Below are positions 32,103 through 38,992 of a stretch of DNA of 39,000 nt, piece after piece. Made by a program: the position numbers and the translations under genes. Position 1 is the stretch's first letter, and every line of letters begins with the position of its first letter. Origin of the DNA: Candidatus Haladaptatiplasma halalkaliphilum (GTDB lineage Archaea > Thermoplasmatota > Thermoplasmata > Halarchaeoplasmatales > Halarchaeoplasmataceae); the NCBI GenBank assembly GCA_019594055.1, contig JAFDTY010000008.1:1-39000 (forward strand). The letters are read 5' to 3'. The notes below the pieces were generated by a model. That model saw only the letters and a program-made list of their open reading frames with translations, was not told the origin of the DNA and did not search any database.

Positions 32103-33689
32103 CTAACCGTCCGCCCTGGGTTCACTCGCCCCTATCAACGTACCATCTAGGTTCCATATGATCTGACCCCTGCCAAAACCGGATGTGTTGAGTGATGACC
32201 TTACCTCGTGCCCCCTTCTTTTCAACCCCCTGGCGATATGTACCGGGAAGGAGGATTCCACATGCACCTCCCTACCCTGTAACCATCTCCACCTGGGTGC
32301 GTCAAGGGCCGCCTGGGGGTTCAGGCCGAGTTCCAGGATGTTGAAGAGCACCTGAAGATGCCCCTGGGGCTGCATATCTCCCCCCATGACACCGAAGGGT
32401 CCCACGGGGCCGTTGTCGTCGGTCAGGAACCCCGGGATTATGGTGTGGAAGGTGCGCTTTCCCGGTGCCAGTGAATTAACGTGATCCGGGTCAAGTGAAA
32501 AACCGCATCCCCTGTTCTGTAGCGAGATACCGGTGGATGGGACCACCAGACCCGAGCCGAAACCCATGTAATTGCTCTGTATGTATGAAACCATGTTCCC
32601 GCTATCGTCCGCCGTTGCCAGATAAACCGTTCCACCCTCAGGGGGGGCCCCCGGCGAGGGAAGGAGGGCTTCTTCACCTATTTGCCCGCGCCTTTCCCGG
32701 GCGTGACCGTGGGAGAGCAGCGTATCCCAACCCGGTTGCATGTATTCTGGGTCGGTTATATTTGCCCCGGCGTCCGTCATGGCCAGTTTCATGGATTCTA
32801 TCAGACGATGGTATGTTTCAACGGGGTTTTTGTGTGGGAATTCATCTTCCTTTATCGTGTTCAGGGCCATCAAAACCGTTATACCCTGGCAGTTGGGCGG
32901 CAATTCCCATACCTTCTTTCCATGATAATCGGTGCACAGGGGCTTCACCCAACGGGGCGAGAAATTCCGGAGGTCATCCTCAGTTAGAAATCCTCCGCAC
33001 TCCCTGGAAAAATCATCCATGGCCTGGGCCAACTCGCCTTTGTAAAAGGATTCTCCTGAACTCTCGGCTATCTTAACCAGGGTCTTTCCCATCTCGGGGC
33101 AGCTCCAGACCTCGCCGATACCGGGAGGTCTGCCCTGGGGTGCGAATGTGCGGAACCACGGTTCGAACTCCCTCCCCTTAAGTTTACTGTAATGGTCGTG
33201 GGCCAACCGCCAACCGCCCCCCACCGTTGGTGATACCGGATAGCCTTCCCTGGCATACGTGACGGCCGGTTCCAGCACCTCTTCCAGGGGTAGTACACCG
33301 TATCTTTTGGAAAGTTCGGCCCACGCCCCCGGTATGCCAGGAACCGTTACAGGGAGCCAGCCGTACCTCGGCATATCATGATAACCCATCTCCCTTACCT
33401 TTTCCAAGGAGATGCCAGCGGGGGCGGGGCCGCTGGAGTTCAGCCCGTGAAGTTTACCTTCGCTCCACAGTATAGCGAAGGCGTCACCACCTATACCGTT
33501 GGAAGTCGGTTCCACCACGGTGAGGGCGGATGCAGCGGCTACCGCGGCATCCACGGCATTACCTCCCTTTTGCAATATCTTCAGTCCCGCCTGGGCGGCC
33601 AGGGGCTGAGACGTGGCGACCATGCCCCTACGGGCGTATACCAGGTTCCTTCTCGACGGGTACGGATAACAGAAAGGGTCGAATTTCAT
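32103..33689 (-). CDS. ggt: Gamma-glutamyltransferase family protein
   Basis: Ntn-hydrolase of the gamma-glutamyltranspeptidase family, 528 aa. The N-terminal part contains VATSQPLAAQAGLKILQKGGNAVDAAVAAA, followed by VVEPTSNGIGGDAF. The catalytic Thr that becomes the new N-terminus is most likely in GGTVYLATAD, matching the TTH motif of characterised enzymes. Later motifs GFGSGLVVPSTGI and GVMGGDMQPQGHLQVL are canonical. No signal peptide is seen, so the protein is probably cytoplasmic; glutathione is not usual in archaea, so the natural substrate may differ. The track start lies 35 codons too far upstream; MKFDPF at 33689 is chosen. Confidence 0.88.
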   Translation of the reverse strand: MKFDPFCYPYPSRRNLVYARRGMVATSQPLAAQAGLKILQKGGNAVDAAVAAASALTVVEPTSNGIGGDAFAILWSEGKLHGLNSSGPAPAGISLEKVREMGYHDMPRYGWLPVTVPGIPGAWAELSKRYGVLPLEEVLEPAVTYAREGYPVSPTVGGGWRLAHDHYSKLKGREFEPWFRTFAPQGRPPGIGEVWSCPEMGKTLVKIAESSGESFYKGELAQAMDDFSRECGGFLTEDDLRNFSPRWVKPLCTDYHGKKVWELPPNCQGITVLMALNTIKEDEFPHKNPVETYHRLIESMKLAMTDAGANITDPEYMQPGWDTLLSHGHARERRGQIGEEALLPSPGAPPEGGTVYLATADDSGNMVSYIQSNYMGFGSGLVVPSTGISLQNRGCGFSLDPDHVNSLAPGKRTFHTIIPGFLTDDNGPVGPFGVMGGDMQPQGHLQVLFNILELGLNPQAALDAPRWRWLQGREVHVESSFPVHIARGLKRRGHEVRSSLNTSGFGRGQIIWNLDGTLIGASEPRADG

Positions 33690-33837
33690 CTTATCAACAC
33701 GAATATCCCGGCATCGGATAATTACTTTTTGTAGGGTAAAAACATCGTTGATCTTGTAGGGGTGCAGGTATCCCTTTTTGATGACAGCGAACATGCCGAA
33801 GACGGATATATCCTTTCCGTTAAATTAATCCATTAAT

Positions 33838-33890
33838 GAACGCAAAAATATAAAAGGAACCTCCAATATATGAGGTATAATATAGAGAAA
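33838..33890 (+). promoter_or_regulatory. AT-rich promoter region for the HTH regulator
   Basis: The gap between the ggt gene and the HTH gene has several TATA-like stretches: AAAATATAAAAGG near 33844, CCAATATATGAGG near 33863 and GTATAATATAGAG near 33877. CCTC...GAGG forms a small inverted repeat around the second. The start of the regulator also has an AGGTG ribosome site. Which box is used is not clear. Confidence 0.4.
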
Positions 33891-33915
33891 GGAACTCGCA
33901 AAAAAGGTGCACAAA

Positions 33916-34290
33916 ATGGCAAAAAATAAGCTTACGAAACAGCAAACGGAACTGATCGAAAGGTTGAAACAAGCCGGCGTTAAAAAACACGTTGCTCTTT
34001 CACTGGTCTACACAGCGGGTAAGGAAGAGGCTACCAGGCGTGAGATAGAGGTGGCCACCGGGCTAAAACAGCCGGAGGTGTCCATAGCAACCCAGGAGAT
34101 GAGACTTAGCGGATGGATGGACAAGCGCGATATAATGAAAGAGGGCAAAGGTCGACCGGTCCACTGCTACATGCTCGTCAAACCGCTGAAGGAGATAATG
34201 CACGAGATAGAGACGGAAGAAAGGGCAAGGATAAAGGAGATGGAAAAGAACCTCGACGCGATACACAAATTGGTCGAAAAGATAGGATGA
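33916..34290 (+). CDS. Small winged-helix transcriptional regulator
   Basis: A 124-aa regulator of the archaeal type often called predicted transcriptional regulator. The winged helix is TRREIEVATGLKQPEVSIATQEMRLSGWMDKRD (near residues 37-70), with recognition helix KQPEVSIATQEMRLSG, followed by the wing KEGKGRPVHCYML. The C-terminal helix IMHEIETEERARIKEMEKNLDAIHKLVEKI is a probable dimerising coiled coil. ATG 33916 follows an AGGTG site, so the track's upstream GTG at 33907 is not used. It lies between the ggt gene and the duplicated palindromic element, which is a plausible binding target. Confidence 0.75.
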   Translation: MAKNKLTKQQTELIERLKQAGVKKHVALSLVYTAGKEEATRREIEVATGLKQPEVSIATQEMRLSGWMDKRDIMKEGKGRPVHCYMLVKPLKEIMHEIETEERARIKEMEKNLDAIHKLVEKIG

Positions 34291-34305
34291 AAATCCTTCC
34301 TGTTC

Positions 34306-34380
34306 TTTTTTCATCTCTTAGGAGATTTGAAGATGCCAGTCCATTCATCCTTTATATTGAGGAAGTAAGAGATGAAAAAA
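34306..34380 (+). repeat. 75-bp element with 15-bp inverted ends, copy 1
   Basis: The element runs from TTTTTTCATCTCTTA to TAAGAGATGAAAAAA, an exact 15-bp inverted repeat enclosing 45 bases. It has a second copy 100 bp downstream. No gene is credible here; the short ORFs through it are side effects of the palindrome. In the middle, CTTTATATTGAGG resembles a TATA box. Confidence 0.85.
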
Positions 34381-34405
34381 GCGGAATCGGTTCAGATTGC
34401 GCGGC

Positions 34406-34480
34406 TTTTTTCATCTCTTAGGAGATTTGAAGATGCCAGTCCACTCTTCCGTTATATTGAGGAAGTAAGAGATGAAAAAA
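34406..34480 (+). repeat. 75-bp element with 15-bp inverted ends, copy 2
   Basis: Same 75 bases as copy 1, with exact 15-bp inverted ends and only about 3 differences, all in the middle (CATTCATCCTT against CACTCTTCCGT). Both copies are followed by GCGGAA. It lies 32 bp before the aldo/keto reductase start codon, so it could carry the promoter. Confidence 0.85.
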
Positions 34481-34511
34481 GCGGAACTGGTTTACGTTCA
34501 AGGTGTAGGTC

Positions 34512-35648
34512 ATGCGGTACAGGGATTTTGAAGGATTGAACTTTAAACCTTCCGCCCTGGGCTTCGGTGCCATGAGGCTGCCCTTCAAGGGCGAAGACAG
34601 GGGAGCTATAGTCGAAACCGAAGCCATGGATATGATACGTTATGCCATCGATCACGGAGTGAATTACATCGACACCGCATGGCCCTATCACGACAAAAGG
34701 GGTGAGGAATTCGTGGGCAAGGTCCTGAAGGACGGCTACAGGGAAAAGGTGAAACTCGCTACCAAACTTCCGTCCTGGGAGATAAAAGAGGCGGGAGATC
34801 CGGATAAATACCTTGACAAACAGCTGGAAAAATTGCAGGTGGAAAAGATAGATTTTTACCTACTCCACGCCCTCAACGCCGGGTCATGGAAGAATTACAA
34901 AGAACTAGATATCTTCAGCTGGTTGGAGGAAAAAAGAGGGGAGGGAAAGATAGACTATATCGGCTTCTCTTTCCACGACGACCTCGACCTATTCAAAGAG
35001 ATAGTCGATTCCCACGGTTGGGACTTCTGCCAGATACAGTACAACTACCTGGATCAAAGATTTCAAGCGGGCAGGGAGGGTTTGCGGTATGCATCCTCCA
35101 AAGGCATGGGTGTGATAATAATGGAACCCCTGCGGGGTGGCATGCTTGCCAAAGAACCTCCTGAGGTGGTTAAGGAGATATGGAATGATTCCCAACGAGA
35201 TTGGGGTCCGGTGGATTGGGCCTTGAGGTGGCTGTGGGATCAGAAGGAAGTTTCATTGGTTCTAAGCGGTATGAGCACCATGGAGCAGGTAAAAGAGAAT
35301 GTTGAGATAGCCTCGGATTCCGGGGTAGGCGCACTCACCGATAAAGATATCGACCTCGTTGATAGAGTGGCCGAAAAGTACAGGGAACTCTCGCCGGTGG
35401 ATTGTACGGGATGCAACTACTGCGTGCCGTGTCCCAATGGAGTCGCCATACCTCACAACTTCGCACTATACAATCAGGCTGAGATATACGACGAATACCG
35501 GGAAAACAAAGATAAATACCACAAGATGAAGGACGAGTCAAAGGCCGGCAGCTGCGTAAGGTGCGGTCTGTGTGAAGAGCACTGTCCTCAGGAGCTGCCG
35601 ATCATGGAACTTTTGAGGGATGCCGCCGAATACTTTGAAGATCGATAG
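34512..35648 (+). CDS. Aldo/keto reductase with C-terminal [4Fe-4S] ferredoxin-like domain
   Basis: A 378-aa fusion typical of archaea and anaerobes. Residues 1-270 form the aldo/keto reductase barrel with the catalytic set Asp and Tyr in DTAWPYHD (about 54-61), Lys in LATKLP and His in LLHALN. The last 90 residues hold two Cys clusters, CTGCNYCVPCPNG and CVRCGLCEEHCP, expected to bind two [4Fe-4S] clusters and link the reaction to ferredoxin. The substrate is unknown. An AGGTG site lies near the ATG. The two 75-bp palindromic elements directly upstream are the likely control region. Confidence 0.88.
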   Translation: MRYRDFEGLNFKPSALGFGAMRLPFKGEDRGAIVETEAMDMIRYAIDHGVNYIDTAWPYHDKRGEEFVGKVLKDGYREKVKLATKLPSWEIKEAGDPDKYLDKQLEKLQVEKIDFYLLHALNAGSWKNYKELDIFSWLEEKRGEGKIDYIGFSFHDDLDLFKEIVDSHGWDFCQIQYNYLDQRFQAGREGLRYASSKGMGVIIMEPLRGGMLAKEPPEVVKEIWNDSQRDWGPVDWALRWLWDQKEVSLVLSGMSTMEQVKENVEIASDSGVGALTDKDIDLVDRVAEKYRELSPVDCTGCNYCVPCPNGVAIPHNFALYNQAEIYDEYRENKDKYHKMKDESKAGSCVRCGLCEEHCPQELPIMELLRDAAEYFEDR

Positions 35649-35654
35649 TTAGGC

Positions 35655-36503
35655 TCATTTTAGCGGTTTGACCATTATCAGGCAAGGGTTTTCTTCACCC
35701 CAAAGACCTTTCAACTCCTCTAGAGGGTAGAATCCCACCGACCTGTAGAACTTTCTGGTGCGATCATAATTGCCGTCGGGGTGGGAATCGCTGAGTGTTT
35801 TCACCGACATGAACTTCTTCCCCTGTTCCAGCATCCGCCTTTCAACGTTACACAACAATCTTTTACCTATCCCTCTACCGTGCAACTCTTTAACTATACC
35901 CATCACGTAGATCTCGCTGGTATGTTCGTTATGCTCTTTCATGGCGATGAAACCCACGGGTATGCTCTTCACGTAAACTGTCAAAAACAGTTTATCTTTC
36001 ACACCCTCCCCATAGTCGATTATGGCCTTCTCTATACCGAACCATCCCGGTAGGGATCGCAAGATGAACTCGCATATCTCACTCTTTTTTTTAGGATCAT
36101 TTTCTTCCTCCACATGAACATATCTGAAGTGATCTTCTTGGTGCATCCGCTTGCATCTGTGGAGCCACGACCTCTTATACTCCTCCTGTGTTACTATCCT
36201 GTCTTCAAGATCACCTATGAACTCTATCCCCTCCTCCAGGCACCAGTCGACACAGATCAAGTACAGGAGCCAATCCATATCGTCCGTGTCTTCGTAAACC
36301 TCCACGTCCTCCTCACCGTTTTTCCAGATAGTGTAGGCCCTGTGATGACCGTCGGTGAAGAACAGCTTATCAGCCACCTTCTTGACCGGCAGAGGTTCGG
36401 CGTCTCCACCTTTCAGTATACTTTGAAGCTTACCTTCACTCAGATAAAGCTGGCTCGGGAGGATATCTTTGAAGTTCTCCCGCCGGGTCTGTTTCGAGTC
36501 CAT
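35655..36503 (-). CDS. ParB-like domain fused to GNAT acetyltransferase
   Basis: A 282-aa fusion. The N-terminal part (about residues 1-65) looks like a ParB/Srx-type module, with KLQSILKGGDAEPLPVKK leading to the signature DGHHRAYTIWKNG (51-63). The middle is helical and acidic. The C-terminal half is a GNAT N-acetyltransferase; motif A is IVKELHGRGIGKRLL (about 203-217) and the end is FYRSVGFYPL. Modern ParB domains bind CTP, but whether this one does cannot be seen. A TATA-like ATTTTTACATCG is about 23 nt upstream. It is convergent with the aldo/keto reductase with a 6-bp gap and divergent from the RNase H gene. Confidence 0.75.
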   Translation of the reverse strand: MDSKQTRRENFKDILPSQLYLSEGKLQSILKGGDAEPLPVKKVADKLFFTDGHHRAYTIWKNGEEDVEVYEDTDDMDWLLYLICVDWCLEEGIEFIGDLEDRIVTQEEYKRSWLHRCKRMHQEDHFRYVHVEEENDPKKKSEICEFILRSLPGWFGIEKAIIDYGEGVKDKLFLTVYVKSIPVGFIAMKEHNEHTSEIYVMGIVKELHGRGIGKRLLCNVERRMLEQGKKFMSVKTLSDSHPDGNYDRTRKFYRSVGFYPLEELKGLWGEENPCLIMVKPLK

Positions 36504-36595
36504 GTCATACTATGGGGGTCGATGTAAAAATGTTTTTCTTATCGGTCTATATCATCATAATACATATATGGGCGATGCATCTTAAGCTGAGTGAG

Positions 36596-37165
36596 ATGGA
36601 CACGATAATACTGCATGCCGACGGAGCATACCGGGGCAAAAAAGGCGGAGTTGCGTCTTATGGATATTTGGTCAAGAAGGACTCCAAAACCATACGGAAG
36701 GACTACGGAATAATACTCGAAGACGGTGTAACCAACAATTACGCCGAGTATATGGCTATCATCAAGGGTTTAAAGTGGATAAAACAGTCCGACGGGCAGT
36801 TCGATAAACTAATCATCTTTTCTGACTCCCAGTTGGTGGTCAAGCAGGTTAACGAAGAATGGTCTGTCAGATCCGGCAATCTCAAGGATCTTTACGGAGA
36901 GGTTAAAGATCTGATAGCGCACTTCGATAGTGAGGGTAAGTCCGTCGATTTGGTACATGTGGGTAGAGAACGCAACGAGGAAGCCGACGAACTCACGCAG
37001 CTGGCACTCGAAGATCATTTCTTGGCCGGGAAGCTAAAGGGCAAGGAGACAAAACTCTGCTCCAAGTGTGGAAAGGAGATGGTGCCAAGGGAAGGTAAGT
37101 ACGGGAAATTCTGGGGTTGCAAGGGTTATCCCGGCTGTAAGAACACGGAGAACTACAAAGGTTAG
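36596..37165 (+). CDS. Ribonuclease HI fused to a topoisomerase-type zinc finger
   Basis: RNase HI cleaves RNA in RNA/DNA hybrids. The 189-aa protein has the four catalytic positions: Asp in LHADGAYRG (residue 9), Glu in NNYAEYMAI (51), Asp in IFSDSQLVV (77) and Asp or Glu in NEEADELTQ (about 136). The last 38 residues form CSKCGKEMVPR...WGCKGYPGC, the Cys4 finger normally found at the end of type IA topoisomerases. The track start at 36512 is too far upstream; ATG 36596 gives the usual family start MDTIILHADG. A TATA-like ACATATATGG is about 30 nt before it. Confidence 0.85.
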   Translation: MDTIILHADGAYRGKKGGVASYGYLVKKDSKTIRKDYGIILEDGVTNNYAEYMAIIKGLKWIKQSDGQFDKLIIFSDSQLVVKQVNEEWSVRSGNLKDLYGEVKDLIAHFDSEGKSVDLVHVGRERNEEADELTQLALEDHFLAGKLKGKETKLCSKCGKEMVPREGKYGKFWGCKGYPGCKNTENYKG

Positions 37166-37178
37166 TTGTGGTAACCGA

Positions 37179-37373
37179 TCAACGGTATCTATCAAGCACG
37201 CAGCCATATCTTTCAGCAAATTCGTCCGGGTCCATATAGAAGGCGTCCCATAAACCTTCGATGCCTTCCGTGTTTTCTATCTCCTTGATCTTGGCACCTC
37301 CTTCTCTGTAGGTGTATCTTTCCCCGCAGAATAATCGAATTTCATTATCTTCATCACCATCGAACAACCTCAT
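37179..37373 (-). CDS. Small hypothetical acidic protein
   Basis: A 64-aa ORF starting MRLFDGDEDNEIRLFCGERYTYREGG and ending in DEFAERYGCVLDRYR. It is acidic, with no recognised motif. It is supported as a gene by a TATA-like CATATATCCG about 24 nt upstream of the ATG, which gives a leaderless start, and by normal codon use. Tail-to-tail with the RNase H gene, 13 bp apart. Its role is unknown. Confidence 0.5.
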   Translation of the reverse strand: MRLFDGDEDNEIRLFCGERYTYREGGAKIKEIENTEGIEGLWDAFYMDPDEFAERYGCVLDRYR

Positions 37374-37483
37374 TAATACATTTACCGAGCGGATATATGG
37401 GTATCTACGGTGCTACGAGCGTATTGATTTTCGAGCAGATCTTTGTTGCAAAAGTTATAAATGAGAAGGGTTATATCTCGGAC

Positions 37484-37984
37484 ATGATGTCCTCACGCAA
37501 TGATTTACCGCCACCGCCTCCTCCGTATCCGGGGCCTAGAGCTTCGGATTCCGACGATTCGAGTAAAATGCTCATCATCATCGTCGCGGTTATCGTGATC
37601 ATGGTTGCGGGTTCCGTGATCCTATCCGCAGTCCTGTATATGAGTCTCCCGGATGGAGATTTCACAGAAGCCCGTGGGGAAATTATCTATGACGAGGACA
37701 TGTCGGAACCGGAGAACGGGACAGCGTATTTTACACTGACCCTGCATCAACCCACTGAGATCAGACCACGTTATGTCGTGGTGAGAGTGTATAACTCGAA
37801 CGATCAGCTTGTGACTTCAGAAGTGGATGTGGATTGGATACACCATGATGGAAATTCGGCACGCCTGAAATCCGGAGACGGACTAAGGATATCTTCTACC
37901 CATGAGATATACGGTTACAGGGTGGTCTTAATTATAAGCGGTAATTATTTCGGGGCGATACGCTGCAGCATTCCCTCGGAATAG
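37484..37984 (+). CDS. Pilin-like single-span membrane protein with polyproline N-terminus
   Basis: A 166-aa protein. The N-terminus has PPPPPPYPGPR, then a charged stretch and a single hydrophobic helix, MLIIIVAVIVIMVAGSVILSAV (about 30-52). The rest is a beta-rich ectodomain including PRYVVVRVYNSNDQLVTSEVD and SARLKSGDGLRISS, resembling archaeal pilin-type domains (DUF1628-like). A typical class III signal cleavage site is not visible because of the proline segment. The start is set by a TATA-like AGTTATAAATG about 27 nt before ATG 37484; the track start is 29 codons upstream. It may be a substrate of the secretion system at 28363-32071, but that is speculation. Confidence 0.55.
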   Translation: MMSSRNDLPPPPPPYPGPRASDSDDSSKMLIIIVAVIVIMVAGSVILSAVLYMSLPDGDFTEARGEIIYDEDMSEPENGTAYFTLTLHQPTEIRPRYVVVRVYNSNDQLVTSEVDVDWIHHDGNSARLKSGDGLRISSTHEIYGYRVVLIISGNYFGAIRCSIPSE

Positions 37985-38120
37985 GCGAATCGTCCGGATC
38001 GCGGATATGCGGATGTGCAAGGACTGAATACGGTGATGATCTCTGTGTTTTAGTGTATATATTCGAGTGCATAATGTTTTGTGAAAACTTATGTTCTTGA
38101 ATATGTGTGGAGAACACGCT

Positions 38121-38152
38121 GGAAGCTGCAGCTTCCGCTGGCTCGCAAAGCA
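38121..38152 (+). repeat. Hairpin unit 1: perfect 16-bp palindrome plus shared 20-mer
   Basis: GGAAGCTGCAGCTTCC is a perfect palindrome at 38121-38136. It runs into TTCCGCTGGCTCGCAAAGCA (38133-38152), which is repeated with one change at 38180. This is the shape of a mobile-element end or a small structured RNA. Confidence 0.7.
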
Positions 38153-38168
38153 CAACGTTGCTCACATA

Positions 38169-38199
38169 GCGGAATTAAGTTCCGCTGGCTCGTAAAGCA
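38169..38199 (+). repeat. Hairpin unit 2: GCGGAA stem plus shared 20-mer
   Basis: GCGGAATTAAGTTCCGC at 38169-38185 is a 6-bp stem with a 5-nt loop. TTCCGCTGGCTCGTAAAGCA follows (38180-38199), 19 of 20 bases identical to unit 1. The two hairpins differ in sequence, but both feed the same 20-mer. Confidence 0.7.
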
Positions 38200-38290
38200 G
38201 GGCTATAACCAAACATAGATCGTATCAACAAATAGAACGCTGAAGCAGAATGTTTACCCCTGAGGTGGTGGCTAAACCGCACATAAAATT

Positions 38291-38305
38291 TATATACCGT
38301 ATATA
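38291..38305 (+). promoter_or_regulatory. Palindromic operator over the TATA box of the RelBE-type operon
   Basis: TATATAC-C-GTATATA is a perfect 7+1+7 inverted repeat sitting in the TATA region, 20-34 nt before the antitoxin start codon. RelB-type antitoxins repress their own operons at such sites. Confidence 0.6.
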
Positions 38306-38324
38306 GCTGTTATGTATTGATAAG

Positions 38325-38522
38325 ATGGCTACAACTATTCAGATAGATGTAAAAACTAGGGAAAAATTGAAGAGATTCGGTCATAAAGGGGAGTCTTACG
38401 ATGATATCATCGAGCGATTGATGGATTACTGTGAAGAGTTGAACATGGAAGAGCTGATCGAGGCAAGGTGGAAAAGACTTCAGAACGAAAAAAGTGAATA
38501 TATCTCACTGGAAGACCTGTAA
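38325..38522 (+). CDS. RelB-type antitoxin (archaeal VapB/UPF-like)
   Basis: A 65-aa antitoxin. The N-terminus MATTIQIDVKTREKLKRFGHKGESYDDII is the standard opening of archaeal RelB/VapB-like antitoxins, a ribbon-helix-helix strand followed by helices. The acidic, helical C-terminus (WKRLQNEKSEYISLEDL) is the toxin-binding arm. It is followed without a gap by the RelE gene, and preceded by a palindrome in the promoter, both typical of autoregulated type II pairs. The assignment between RelB and VapB is decided by the toxin. Confidence 0.85.
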   Translation: MATTIQIDVKTREKLKRFGHKGESYDDIIERLMDYCEELNMEELIEARWKRLQNEKSEYISLEDL

Positions 38523-38777
38523 ATGGAAATAATGTTACACCCGCGAGTTAAAAAATACCTTGAAGATTGTGCTGAAAAGGAAAAGGTCATCGAACACATC
38601 GGGAGACTCGCCGGGGATCCATACAATACCCGGAGTGGCGTTGATATAAAAAAACTTAAAGGTAAGCGTCACGACATGTATCGATTAAGGGTAGGGGAAC
38701 ACCGTGTCGAATATTTTGTTGAGGAGAATAAGATCTGGATAGATGATGTGTTTTATAGAGGGCGAGGTTACAGATAG
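38523..38777 (+). CDS. RelE/ParE-type toxin
   Basis: An 84-aa toxin of the RelE superfamily, expected to cut mRNA at the ribosome or to poison gyrase (ParE type). The features are HPRVKKYLEDCAEKEKVIEHIGRL at the N-terminus, GDPYNTRSGVDIKKLKGK in the middle, and the C-terminal strands MYRLRVGEHRVEYFVEENKIWIDDVFYRGRGY. The basic residues of the core (KKLKGKRHDMYRLRVGEHR) are present, so it should be active. It begins directly after the antitoxin stop codon. Confidence 0.87.
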   Translation: MEIMLHPRVKKYLEDCAEKEKVIEHIGRLAGDPYNTRSGVDIKKLKGKRHDMYRLRVGEHRVEYFVEENKIWIDDVFYRGRGYR

Positions 38778-38875
38778 CCCACCCATAATTGAAAACGATT
38801 TTCGCGGTAGTAGGTTAAAGCCACACTCACATGATATATCATTACCCGGAACTCACTCCTTAATAAACCTGCTTA

Positions 38876-38915
38876 GCCCTAATTCCCCAACCTTATAGGT
38901 TTGGGGATACAGGGC
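38876..38915 (+). repeat. Long bulged hairpin typical of IS200/IS605 ends
   Basis: GCCCT-AATT-CCCCAACC-TTATA-GGTTTGGGG-ATAC-AGGGC forms a two-level hairpin: the inner stem pairs CCCCAACC with GGTTTGGGG (one bulge) and the outer GCCCT with AGGGC. Such imperfect hairpins mark the ends of IS200/IS605 elements or their associated RNA. No transposase gene is in this part of the window, so the identification is tentative. Confidence 0.45.
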
Positions 38916-38975
38916 GTTCAACTCACGTACTAGCAAAAATTATTATTTCTTAATACATATTCTCGAGATGGCGGC

Positions 38976-38992
38976 GCGCCCCTGCGGGGCGC
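38976..38992 (+). terminator. GC-rich hairpin followed by TTT
   Basis: GCGCCCC-TGC-GGGGCGC is a perfect 7-bp stem with a 3-nt loop, followed by TTTAAG. It could be a terminator on the plus strand or the start of an element beyond the window. It is the strongest hairpin in the last 200 bases; the stretch 38778-38990 otherwise shows no gene. Confidence 0.45.

Larger units (their letters stand above)
37985..38324. other. Non-coding, repeat-containing gap of 340 bases
   Basis: No gene is credible here. The gap holds two related hairpin units (38121-38152 and 38169-38199, described separately), and a TATA/operator region just before the RelB-type antitoxin gene. Small minus-strand ORFs at 37928-38165 are not supported by codon pattern or promoters. 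Confidence 0.6.

Noticed and set aside
34113-34421. 102-aa plus-strand ORF running into the palindromic element
   Set aside because: It is out of frame with the HTH gene and depends on the palindrome being open by chance; no motif or promoter.
34306-34480. CRISPR array
   Set aside because: Only two copies, each a long palindrome of 75 bp with a 25-bp gap; no cas genes and no spacer series.
37928-38165. Two small minus-strand ORFs
   Set aside because: They cover the hairpin repeats, overlap each other in different frames, and show no promoter or codon support.
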